Origin: Actinomadura sp. CNU-125
GTDB lineage: Bacteria > Actinomycetota > Actinomycetes > Streptosporangiales > Streptosporangiaceae
Reading direction: 5' to 3'
Length of the DNA: 64,000 nucleotides
NCBI RefSeq assembly: GCF_001942465.1
Contig: NZ_MKJY01000077.1
Span: 1 to 64,000, forward strand
Made by a program: the position numbers and the translations under genes. The notes beneath the pieces are model-generated. The model saw nothing but the letters and a program-made list of their open reading frames with translations. It was not told where the DNA came from and made no database searches. Of the stretch, positions 52,285 to 60,335 are shown piece by piece; the first letter of the stretch is position 1; the number at the start of each line of letters is the position of its first letter.

Positions 52285-53054
52285 GTGTCGACCTGGAGTC
52301 GGGAACAGGACCGCGAGGAGTACGGGTACGGGCTCGGCGACCCGGGCGGCGTGCTCGTGCTGAAGTACCGCTCGTCGGGCGGGATCGGTTTCGGTGAGAG
52401 CCGGCAGGACTTCCTGCACCAGCTGTACTGGTCGCCGGACGGGCCGCTCGCGACGTCCCAGGGGTTCATCACCGCGCCCCGGGAGGCGTACTGGGTGCGG
52501 CGCGCGGTGAGCCACGAGGTGCGGGCGGGCGACCGGCAGACCGTCTACCGGATCTGCCTGCGGGAGGTCCCGGCGAAGCTGACGGCGCTGCGCGCCGGTC
52601 CGGTGCCGATCGACGGCGAGGCGGCGCGGCTGATCGTGCGGATCGCCCACCGGGACTGCGACGAGGCGACCGCGTTCGCCGCGCGCCGCCGCATCCTGGC
52701 CGGGCTGGGCACCCCGCCGGTGTGGGCGCCGTCCGGGACGGGCGTGGCGCTGACCGTGGCGCGGGCCCTGTGGCGCGATCCGGCCGACAGACGCACCTGG
52801 ACGAGTGGGCGGAGCGGCTGCGCGTCAGCGTGAAGACGCTGCAGCGCGACTTCGTCCGCGAGTTCGGTATGCCGTACACGCAGTGGCGCACCAAGCAGCG
52901 GCTGCTCGCCGCCCGGGTGCTGCTGTGCTTCACCCCGGTGACGCAGGTGGCGCCGCTCGTCGGGTACGCCAGCCCGTCGGCGTTCATCACGGCGTACACG
53001 AAGGAGTACGGGCACACGCCGGGGCGCACCGTCCCGCGCGCGAGCCGCATCTGA
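52285..53054 (+). CDS. AraC-family transcriptional regulator (one frameshift)
   Basis: About 256 residues. An N-terminal cupin-like sensor domain (QDFLHQLYWSPDGPLATSQG, ITAPREAYWVRRAVSHEVRA) is followed, after a frame change near 52790, by the AraC DNA-binding domain: LDEWAERLRVSVKTLQRDFV, REFGMPYTQWRTKQRLLAAR and VGYASPSAFITAYTKEYGHT. Typical of regulators with one-component sensing. Start GTG 52285. Its target is unclear; the adjacent PEBP and hypothetical genes are candidates. Confidence 0.85.
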
Positions 53055-53170
53055 GAGCGGCCAGGCCGGAAACGGACCGTCCCCGTCCACACATGGCCGT
53101 TTTCTCCCGTTTACGGCGGTTCACCCGTCGTTGATCATTAGGGCGGGAGCGGACGGACGGGGGACGGGCC

Positions 53171-54385
53171 ATGGCCTGGTTCACACGGCGGCGCGGGCCG
53201 GACCGGCACGATCCGGCGAGCATGCTGGAGGGCGCCGAGCGCGCACTGGGGCTGGGGCGGGCGGACGCGGCGCTCGGGCTTCTGGAGACGGCCGAGGAGG
53301 CCTGCCGGGCGGCGCCCGCCGCGCGGCTGGGGCTGCTCCTGGACGTCCTGCGCTGCAAGGGCGAGGCCCAGGCGGCGGCGGGCCGCGGCGCGTCGGCCGT
53401 CCTCACCCTCGACGAGGCGCTGACGGGCTACGACGCCGCGGCGGCGACCGGGCCGCTCTCGCCGCTCTTCCTGGACTACGGGCGGGCGCTCGTCGTGAAC
53501 GCGGACGTCCTGCGCCGGTTCGGCGATCCGGACCTGGCGGTCGCCTCGGCGGACGGCGCCGTCCGGCAGTACTTGAACAAGTCATCCGAAATCAATTCAT
53601 CGGTGAACGGATCGACGCACATCGACCGTTTCCGCCGCGCCACCGCGATCGCCTCGGAGCTGCACGCGGCGGGCGGGCGGCTGCATCTGGCCCTCCAGGT
53701 GGACGACATGGCGGTGCAGGCCGCGGGACCGGCCGGGCCCGCGCGGGGCCCGGCGACGGCGCGCAGGGCCGTGCACCTGCGGGCGGACGGGCGGGCGCGG
53801 GAAGCCGACGAGCTGATCCGCGAGCTGCGGCGGTCCTGGCCGGAGGCGCTCGCGGAAGCGGAGGCGACGTTCGCGGCGCCGCCGCGGATCACGCTGCGGC
53901 AGGCGATCGAGAAGGCGCGCGCGGGGCTCGGGAAGGGGGCGCTGACGTACTCGCTGGAGGCGGTGCTCACCGACCCCGGCGACAAGACGGCCGCGGGCTG
54001 GATGACGTCCGTGCGCGCCCCGGCGAAGGCGCTGCCGCCCGCCGCCCCCTCCTCGCCCGCGCGGCGGCGGCCCTGGCCGCCGATCGCGGGGACGTGCCGG
54101 AGGACGTCGCGCCCGTCCTCGCGCTGGAGGCGCACTACATGTTCGCCGCGGCCTCGGCCGAGCAGGTGCAGGAGATGCGGCACGGCCTCGGCGGTTCGGC
54201 CCGGACTGGGCCCGCGCGCTGCTGTGGCTGGCGCGCGACGTCCACGGCGGGACGGACGCGGCCCTCGCCGCCGATCTGGCGGACTGGCTGCGCGGGGTGG
54301 TGCTGCGGCTCCGCCCCGTCGCCTCGTCGACCCCGGCGTCGCGGCGGTCATCGAGGAGTGCCACCCGTTCGCCTCGGGCGGCTGA
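53171..54385 (+). CDS. Uncharacterised TPR-like helical protein (three frameshifts)
   Basis: About 404 residues, Ala/Arg-rich, helix-repeat-like: MLEGAERALGLGRADAALGL, LDVLRCKGEAQAAAGRGASA, FLDYGRALVVNADVLRRFGD. Frames change near 54040, 54195 and 54325; correct pieces include LAADRGDVPEDVAPVLALEA, DWARALLWLARDVHGGTDAA and VDPGVAAVIEECHPFASGG. I do not recognise a family beyond TPR-like character. A notably AT-richer island (53565-53630, NKSSEINSSVNGSTHID) breaks the GC-rich background. Start ATG 53171. Confidence 0.65.
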   Translation: MAWFTRRRGPDRHDPASMLEGAERALGLGRADAALGLLETAEEACRAAPAARLGLLLDVLRCKGEAQAAAGRGASAVLTLDEALTGYDAAAATGPLSPLFLDYGRALVVNADVLRRFGDPDLAVASADGAVRQYLNKSSEINSSVNGSTHIDRFRRATAIASELHAAGGRLHLALQVDDMAVQAAGPAGPARGPATARRAVHLRADGRAREADELIRELRRSWPEALAEAEATFAAPPRITLRQAIEKARAGLGKGALTYSLEAVLTDPGDKTAAGWMTSVRAPAKALPPAAPSSPARRRPWPPIAGTCRRTSRPSSRWRRTTCSPRPRPSRCRRCGTASAVRPGLGPRAAVAGARRPRRDGRGPRRRSGGLAARGGAAAPPRRLVDPGVAAVIEECHPFASGG

Positions 54386-54474
54386 GCCGACCCGCGCACG
54401 GCATCGGACGGCTCGGACGGCTCGCCCGCCGCGGTGCGGCGTGTCCGCCCGGGGGCGGACACGCCACGGCGGGG

Positions 54475-55789
54475 TCACCCCTGGAAAGGGAAACGGTCCG
54501 CGAAGGCGGGCTTGAGGTCGTCCAGCCAGACCGCCTCGGGGTCGTACTTGGCGAAGAACGGCTTGCGACGAGCGAGGAGTCGCGCGCCTGGATGAAGTGC
54601 AGCGCGAACACCTTCTCCCCGAACATGTCGAGGACGCCGTCCACGCAGACCTTGCCGGGCGTGGCGGACATCGACGGCCCCCGGACGGTGCGGGCGAGCC
54701 CGGAGACGTTGCTGTAGGCGTCCCGGAAGATCTCGTACGCGTCGGCCAGGGGAACCGCGAAGTAGTCCTGGGGGCCGTGTCGCGCTCCACGAACATGTAG
54801 TACGGGACGAGCCCCATGCGCGTCTGCACGCGCCACATCGTCTCCCAGGTCCGCGCGTCGTCGTTGATCGTGCGGATCAGCGGGGCCTGCGTGCGGATGA
54901 CCGCGCCGGTGTCGCGGATGCGGCGGCACGCCTCGGTGACCATGAGCGGTTCGAGCTCGCGCGGGTGCGTGAAGTGCGCCATGAACGCGAGGTTCTTGCC
55001 CGACTCCACGACCTGCTCGAACAGGCGGAGCATGTCGTCGGCGTCCGGGTCGGTGACGAACTTCTGCGGCCAGTACGCGAGCGACTTGGTGCCGATGCGG
55101 ATCGACTCCAGCTGCTCCAGGTCCAGCAGCGGCTCGACGTAGCGGCGCAGGACCGGCTCGCCCATGATCATCGCGTCGCCGCCGGTGAACAGGACGCTGG
55201 TGACCTCGGGGTGCGCGATCAGGTACTCGCGCAGCGCGGCGGGCTCGTCACCGGCCATCTTCAGGTCGGCTTCGCCGACGAACTGCGCCCAGCGGAAGCA
55301 GTACGTGCAGTACGCGTGACACGTCTGTCCCTGCTTGGGGAAGTACAGGACGGTCTCGTCGTACTTGTGCTGCATCCCGGGGATCTTGCCGTCGCCGAAG
55401 CTCGGGATGTTGAGCTCCATCTGCCCGGCCGGATGCGGGTTCAGCTTCATCCGCACCGCGTGCGCGGCGGCCTCCACCTCCGCCTTGGGCGCCTCCCGGG
55501 CGAGCAGGTCCGACAGGTGCGCGACGTCCCCGGCCGGGAGCATGTCCTCCTGCGGGAAGACGAGCCGGTAGATGGGGTCGTCGGGCGCCGCCGTCCAGTC
55601 GATCAGCTCGTCGATGACGTAGGCGTTCGTCCGGAACGGCAGGACGGTCGCGACGGCCCGGGTGGCGAGCCGCTGTGCCGGCGAAAGCCCGGCACGAGCG
55701 GTCAGCTCGTCGAGGTGCTTCGCCGTGAAGGCGCGGAACTTGCGACCGGTGGATCGCATGGCGGGGGCCGCGTCGTTCACCAGTGTCAC
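54475..55789 (-). CDS. Lysine 2,3-aminomutase-family (KamA/YodO-like) radical SAM protein (two frameshifts)
   Basis: About 439 residues. The radical SAM cluster is in GQTCHAYCTYCFRWAQFVG (CxxxCxxC). Also SVLFTGGDAMIMGEPVLRRY, ESIRIGTKSLAYWPQKFVTD, FMAHFTHPRELEPLMVTEAC and VIRTQAPLIRTINDDARTWE. Frame shifts near 54775 and 54573; the final frame ends RKPFFAKYDPEAVWLDDLKP then ADRFPFQG. GTG 55789 is preferred because AGGAG lies nine bases upstream; GTG 55819 has none. Family members interconvert alpha- and beta-lysine or modify EF-P; no EF-P or ablB gene is adjacent, so the substrate is open. Confidence 0.87.
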
Positions 55790-56175
55790 GTGTTGGTACT
55801 CCTTGCTGTCGGCGGGCACGACGCGCCGGATGGACGCGTCGTCACGGACTGTGAGCAGAGGACCGGCAAGTCACCCCCATTGAACAGTCCTTGGGCGGTT
55901 CCTGCCGAATTGATACCCCATACACGGTACGGGGCAAGCCCGGTCAGTCAGGATCCCGACAAATCACCCGGACATGATCGTGGACGCGGGACTCCTTGTA
56001 AACGACTACGCGACGTCAGCGCGCACCGGATCGGCGGACGGTGCGGGCCCGCCGCGGGACCGCCGCGGGACCGCCGCAGGGCCGCCGCGGAACCGTCCGG
56101 AAACGCGGCGCAGGTCACACCATCGACGATGTTCGGAAATACTGGCGTGACCCGTGCGGTGCTAGGGGGTGTGCG
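55790..56175. other. 386-bp divergent intergenic region (KamA / DUF998)
   Basis: No gene. Between 56047 and 56096 there are about four imperfect tandem copies of a 12-bp unit close to CCGCCGCGGGAC. The left half (55870-55980) is more AT-rich and probably holds the kamA-like promoter; I cannot pick hexamers with confidence. Confidence 0.45.
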
Positions 56176-56979
56176 GTGGACTCGGCGAACGCCCGGGGGA
56201 CGGTCGGCACGACCGTCCCCGCGGACGGTCCGGACGAGCGCGGGAAGCGGCGTGCGGACGGGCGCGACGGGCGCGACGGGCGCGACGGGCCCGGAACGGC
56301 GCCCCGGTTCATGGTCGTCCTGGCCTGCGCGGCGGCGGTCTGCTACGCGTCCTTCCTGCTGGAACACCTGTTCAGCCCCCAGCTCGACGCCGTCAACGGG
56401 TACGTCAGCGAACTGTCCGCGGCCGACCAGCCGTTCCGGTTCGTCTACGGCGGCGGCGACGCGCTGACCGGCGTGCTGACGCTCGCGCTCGTCGCGGGCG
56501 CGCTGCGCCGGCTGCGGCGGCGCCCGCTGGCGACGGCCGGGTGGTCGTTCCTCGGCGTGTTCGGGGTCTGCGCCATCGGGGACGCCGTCTTCCCGCTCGA
56601 CTGCGCGCCGAGCCTGCAGACGTGGTGCGCGCTGCGGGAACGGTCGTCGCACGTGTCGTTCTCGCACGCGTTCCACTCGTTCACCAGCAGCGCCGTGATC
56701 GTCTGCGGGGTCGCCGCGCTGCTGCTGCTGTCGCTGGCCGCCCGCCGGTACGGGTGGTGGCCCGCGCTGGCCCGCTGGGGCTGGCTCCTCGCGCTCACCG
56801 AGTCGGTGTTCGCCCTCGGCACGCTCGCGGCCATGTACCACGGGCAGTGGCTCGGGATCGTCCAGCGCTTCCAGATCGGGATCCTGTGCCTCGGCCTGCT
56901 GACGATCGCGTGGGCCCTGCATTCCGACCGCCTGCGCGCCGCGCGGGACGCGCGCGCGGCCCGGGAGGGCGCCGGGTGA
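56176..56979 (+). CDS. DUF998-family membrane protein
   Basis: 267 residues, about six membrane helices. After a disordered N-terminus carrying DGR repeats come VVLACAAAVCYASFLLEHLF, VNGYVSELSAADQPFRFVY, GVCAIGDAVFPLDCAPSLQ and SFSHAFHSFTSSAVIVCGVA, typical of DUF998. Function unknown. Start GTG 56176 with GGGGG upstream; it ends in a GTGA overlap with the hydrolase gene. Confidence 0.82.
   Translation: MDSANARGTVGTTVPADGPDERGKRRADGRDGRDGRDGPGTAPRFMVVLACAAAVCYASFLLEHLFSPQLDAVNGYVSELSAADQPFRFVYGGGDALTGVLTLALVAGALRRLRRRPLATAGWSFLGVFGVCAIGDAVFPLDCAPSLQTWCALRERSSHVSFSHAFHSFTSSAVIVCGVAALLLLSLAARRYGWWPALARWGWLLALTESVFALGTLAAMYHGQWLGIVQRFQIGILCLGLLTIAWALHSDRLRAARDARAAREGAG
56257..56292 (+). repeat. 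9-bp tandem repeat in DUF998 gene
   Basis: Four consecutive copies of GACGGGCGC (last copy GACGGGCCC) coding for repeated D-G-R near residue 30. Likely variable in length between strains. Confidence 0.8.
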
Positions 56980-57860
56980 GCGAGGTCGCGGGCGAGGTCG
57001 TGAACGTGGGGCGCGAGCAGGTCCACGTGGTCCGCTCCGGGCCGCTGGACGGGCCGCCGGTGCTGCTCGACTCCGGGCTCGGCGGCGCGTGGTTCGACTG
57101 GGAGCCGCTGACGGCCCTGCTCCGGGACGCCTGCCGGGTGACGGTGTTCGACCGTCCCGGCCTCGGGGCGAGCCCGGCCGGGGCCGCGCCGCCGTCGCTG
57201 CGCCGGGACGTCGCGCTGGCCGCCGCCCTCGCCGAACGCCCGGCGGGGCGGCCCGCACGGCCGGTCACGGTGGTCGCGCACTCGATGGCGGCGTTCCACG
57301 CGGAGGCGCTGGCGCGCGTCCGTCCCGAACTGGTCCGGGCGCTCGTCCTGGTCGACCCGAGTCACGAACACGACGCGCGCGCGAGGGTGCGGCTCTCGTC
57401 CGTCCTGTCCCCGGCCTGCACGGCGGTCGGCGCGCTGCTGGAGGCGACCGGCGCGGCCGGTGTCGTGGGGCCGTGGGGACGCCGCGCGGTGCTGCGGCAC
57501 ACGAGCCGCGCGGGCGACCCGGCCACGGACGCGGCCGTCCGTGCGGTGTACGGGCGCGGGACGGTCCTGGGCACCACCTTCGCGGAGAACTTCGCCTACC
57601 GGGAGATGGCCGCGGACCTCGTCGCTCTGCGCGCGCGCCGCCCGTTCCCGCCCGTCCCCCTGGTGGTGTTGACGGCCCTGGACGACGTCCGGCGCGAAGC
57701 GTGCAGGCGCGCGTGGGCGGACGGGCACGCTCGTCTGGCGGCGATGTCCCCGCACGGTCGGCAGGTAAAGCTTCCGGAGGCGCGCCACATGATCCACCTG
57801 GACCGTCCGGACGCGATCGCCGACGCGGTCGCCGAAGCGCATCGGAAGATCCCGGCGTGA
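56976..57860 (+). CDS. Alpha/beta-hydrolase
   Basis: 294 residues. Oxyanion region VLLDSGLGGAWFDWEPL, RVTVFDRPGLGASPAG, nucleophile Ser in TVVAHSMAAFHAEALARV, acid candidate in VVLTALDDVRREACRR and catalytic His in LPEARHMIHLDRPDAIAD. Substrate unknown. Coupled to DUF998 upstream and a lipoprotein downstream by GTGA overlaps, so all three form one operon. Confidence 0.87.
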   Translation: MSEVAGEVVNVGREQVHVVRSGPLDGPPVLLDSGLGGAWFDWEPLTALLRDACRVTVFDRPGLGASPAGAAPPSLRRDVALAAALAERPAGRPARPVTVVAHSMAAFHAEALARVRPELVRALVLVDPSHEHDARARVRLSSVLSPACTAVGALLEATGAAGVVGPWGRRAVLRHTSRAGDPATDAAVRAVYGRGTVLGTTFAENFAYREMAADLVALRARRPFPPVPLVVLTALDDVRREACRRAWADGHARLAAMSPHGRQVKLPEARHMIHLDRPDAIADAVAEAHRKIPA

Positions 57861-58216
57861 GGCGGGCCGGGCGCCTGCTCGCGGCGGTGCTCCTGATCGC
57901 CGCCCTGTCGGGCTGCGACGCGATGCAGCGGATCTCCGAAGGCGCGTACCGCAACGCCGTCAGCGACGGGACGACCGACGAGCTGCGGGCACGCGGCGTC
58001 GAACTCGAACACCGTCCCGACTGCGCCTTGGCGGAGACGGGGTCGGACGCGCTCGTCCGGGTGCACTGCAAGGCCCGCACCCGGACGGGCGAACCCGTCA
58101 CCGTGCGGGGCGTCGCGCACGACGCCGACACGCCGCGTCCGCGCGAGCAGTACGTCGTGACCGTCGGCGAACGTGAGATCTTCCGCACGGATTGTCTCGG
58201 CCCCGACTGCGATTAG
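57857..58216 (+). CDS. DUF4333-like lipoprotein
   Basis: 119 residues with signal peptide and a good lipobox, LLIAALSGC (Cys-20). The mature part contains ELRARGVELEHRPDC and REQYVVTVGEREIFRTDC, with paired Cys, resembling the DUF4333/PknH-sensor-like type. It shares layout with the next gene. Start GTG 57857 overlaps the hydrolase stop. Confidence 0.75.
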   Translation: MRRAGRLLAAVLLIAALSGCDAMQRISEGAYRNAVSDGTTDELRARGVELEHRPDCALAETGSDALVRVHCKARTRTGEPVTVRGVAHDADTPRPREQYVVTVGEREIFRTDCLGPDCD

Positions 58217-58305
58217 CCGCGGCCCAAAGATCCGCATACGGCGAGGAAAAACCGGCCACTCACCGCATACGTCACCACACACAGGGCGATATCGGGTTCG
58301 TGGAG

Positions 58306-58706
58306 ATGACTCGGAAGAAAGCCGCGATCCTCGGGTCGGCCGTGGCCGCGCCCTGGTCCTGGGCGGGGTCGCCGCCGCCGCGATCGTGCTGCTGACCGGC
58401 GGCAAGGAACTGCCCTACAAGACGCAGTCGGAGATGCGCGGAGCGATGCCGTCGATGGCGGCGGCCGAGCTGAAGGCACGCGGCGTGACCCTGGCGGGCC
58501 CGCTCGACTGCGAAGGCGTGCCGGGCTGGACGAACCAGCGGTTGCGCGTGTCCTGCACCGGGACCACGACGGACAAGAAGCCGGTCGAAGTCCTCGGCAG
58601 CGGGCAGATGCAGACGCAGGACGCCTACTACACGATCCTCGTGGACGGGCAGCCGCTCGTGGAGAACCTCGCGTGCATGGGCGACGGCTGCCAGAAGGAC
58701 GAGTGA
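58306..58706 (+). CDS. Secreted or membrane-anchored DUF4333-like protein (one frameshift)
   Basis: About 133 residues. N-terminal membrane anchor TRKKAAILGSAVAA continuing, after a shift near 58350, as LVLGGVAAAAIVLLTGGKEL. Mature part: ELKARGVTLAGPLDCEGVPG, LRVSCTGTTTDKKPVEVLG, YYTILVDGQPLVENLACMGD then GC. The spacing of the four Cys and the ARGV...DC/V.C/V.G/DC pattern parallel the preceding lipoprotein, so they are probable paralogues. Start ATG 58306 is tentative; GTG 58300 is also possible. Confidence 0.7.
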
Positions 58707-58732
58707 CCCGGACCCGGACGCGACCGTCCTCA

Positions 58733-58796
58733 CGTTGATCTGCGGCGTGTTGCCCTTATGGACGCCCGAGTTAGGGCAACACGCCGCAGATCAACG
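58733..58796. repeat. Perfect 24-bp inverted repeat with 16-nt spacer
   Basis: Arms 58733-58756 and 58773-58796 are exactly complementary; the spacer is 58757-58772. Each arm begins CGTTGATCTGCGGCGTG when read inward. It lies 27 bp after the DUF4333-like gene and 160 bp before plsX. No T tract follows. Too long and perfect for a routine actinomycete terminator; may be a terminator, a dispersed palindromic element or a non-autonomous mobile remnant. Confidence 0.9.
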
Positions 58797-58871
58797 AAAC
58801 CCGGGGGGGATTTGGGGTGGCCGGAAACCTCGCAGTGAAGATCGCCACTCCGGGCGGTGGTCGTCAAGACG

Positions 58872-58946
58872 GGTGAAAGAACGTCCTACCATGCGATGAG
58901 CTGCATCATCGCAGAGCACCGCATTCCGCGCCGGTGTTCTTTCACC
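58872..58946. promoter_or_regulatory. Nested inverted repeats upstream of plsX
   Basis: Outer arms GGTGAAAGAAC (58872-58882) and GTTCTTTCACC (58936-58946) are perfect 11-bp complements. Between them is a second dyad, TGCGATGA-GCTGCA-TCATCGCA (58892-58913), with 8-bp perfect arms. The outer right arm ends 13 bp before ATG 58960, so the structure would include or mask the plsX ribosome site. Operator pair or mRNA structure. Confidence 0.75.
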
Positions 58947-58959
58947 GTCTGGAGCCGCC

Positions 58960-60255
58960 ATGTCCGGCAGCACGTCGGCGAGGGGCGAGCCGTCGCGTCC
59001 GTCGCGCCACGGGACGGCGCCGGCCCGCCGCGCGGGGACGGCCCGGCGGGTCCGCCCGCTGCCGATCGCCGTCGACACGATGGGCGGCGACCACGCCCCC
59101 GCGGAGATCATCGCGGGCGCGGTGGAGGCGGTGCGCGAGCACGACGTCCGGCTCGTCCTGGTCGGCCAGGCGCCCCGGATCCGCCGCGAGCTGGACCGGT
59201 ACGGGATCACCGGCCAGATCCCGATCGTGCACGCCGACGAGGCCCTCGACATGGGCGAGGGCGCGCTGGCGAGCTGGCGCAAGCCCCGCTCGTCCATCGC
59301 GATCGCCTGCCACCTGATCAAGCAGGGCCGGGCGTCGGCGCTGGTGTCGGCGGGCGGCACCGCCGGGGTGGTGGCGACGTCCCGGCTGCGGCTGAAGGGG
59401 CAGCAGGGCGTGATGCGGCCCGCGATCGCGGTGACGCTGCCGTCCCGGCCCGGACCCACGATCCTGCTGGACGCCGGCGCGACCGCCGACGTGAAAGCCG
59501 AGGGCCTCGTGCAGTACGCGGCGCTCGGCACCGCCTACGCGCAGGTGTTGCTCGGCACCGAACGTCCCCGGGTCGGGCTCCTGACCATCGGGGAGGAGCC
59601 GGGGAAAGGCAACAAGCTCGCCAAGCGCGCGCACGAACTGCTCGCGAGCGGCAACCACGGCATCGAGTTCGCGGGGAACGTGGAGGGGCACGACCTGCTG
59701 CGCGGCAGCGTCGACGTGATCGTCACCGACGGGTTCACCGGGAACGTGGCGCTGAAGACGATGGAGGGCACGATCCGGACGGCGTTCGCGGAGATCCGCG
59801 ACGCGATGACGTCCACCGCGACCGCCCGGATGGGCGCGCTGCTGCAGCGCCGCCGGATGGCCGGGCTGCGCGACCGGCTCGACCCCGACACCTACGGCGG
59901 CGGCGTCCTGCTCGGCCTGAACGGGACGGTCGTGATCGCGCACGGCGCGGCCCGGGCCCGCGCGATCACGTCGGCGTGCGAGCTGGCGGACCGGCTCGCC
60001 GCGGGACGCATCGTGGAGCGGATCCGCGAGCAGGTGGCGCTGACGCGCACCCACCGGTTCGGGCGCTGGACGCACGGGACGGGCGACGAGAAGAACGCCG
60101 ACCGGCCGAACGAGACGGCGTCCGAAGCGGGCGACCTTCCGGCCGCCTCGGCGAACGGCGGTCCGGGCGGGGGCGTCCTCGACGCGCCGCCACCGCCGCG
60201 TTCCGCCGAGGACGCCGCCCCGGACGACGTCGAGCTGCCCGGCGGCAAACCGTGA
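58960..60255 (+). CDS. plsX: Phosphate acyltransferase PlsX
   Basis: 431 residues. PlsX makes acyl-phosphate from acyl-ACP, the first step to phosphatidic acid with PlsY. Seen: PLPIAVDTMGGDHAPAEIIA, VHADEALDMGEGALASWRKP, ALVSAGGTAGVVATSRLRLK, TILLDAGATADVKAEGLVQY, EEPGKGNKLAKRAHELL, VIVTDGFTGNVALKTMEG and GGGVLLGLNGTVVIAHGAAR. An N-terminal basic extension (about 33 residues) and a long disordered C-terminal tail are extra. Start ATG 58960 follows GGAG. It is not beside rpmF, fabH or acpP, the usual neighbours. Confidence 0.93.
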   Translation: MSGSTSARGEPSRPSRHGTAPARRAGTARRVRPLPIAVDTMGGDHAPAEIIAGAVEAVREHDVRLVLVGQAPRIRRELDRYGITGQIPIVHADEALDMGEGALASWRKPRSSIAIACHLIKQGRASALVSAGGTAGVVATSRLRLKGQQGVMRPAIAVTLPSRPGPTILLDAGATADVKAEGLVQYAALGTAYAQVLLGTERPRVGLLTIGEEPGKGNKLAKRAHELLASGNHGIEFAGNVEGHDLLRGSVDVIVTDGFTGNVALKTMEGTIRTAFAEIRDAMTSTATARMGALLQRRRMAGLRDRLDPDTYGGGVLLGLNGTVVIAHGAARARAITSACELADRLAAGRIVERIREQVALTRTHRFGRWTHGTGDEKNADRPNETASEAGDLPAASANGGPGGGVLDAPPPPRSAEDAAPDDVELPGGKP

Positions 60256-60323
60256 TCGCGACCTGCGGGCGATCCGCGCGGCCCGCATGGGAAAACCAGG
60301 ACGAGGTAGCGCGCGCGGGCCGA

Positions 60324-60329
60324 TAGCCT
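60324..60329 (+). promoter_or_regulatory. -10 element of leaderless argS
   Basis: TAGCCT (TAnnnT) followed by exactly six bases then ATG 60336; no ribosome site. Confidence 0.45.
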
Positions 60330-60335
60330 TTGTGC

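Noticed and set aside
56041-56110. CCGCCGCGGGAC tandem copies as a replication or attachment element
   Set aside because: Short imperfect GC repeats are common by chance in this composition; no integrase or origin genes are near.
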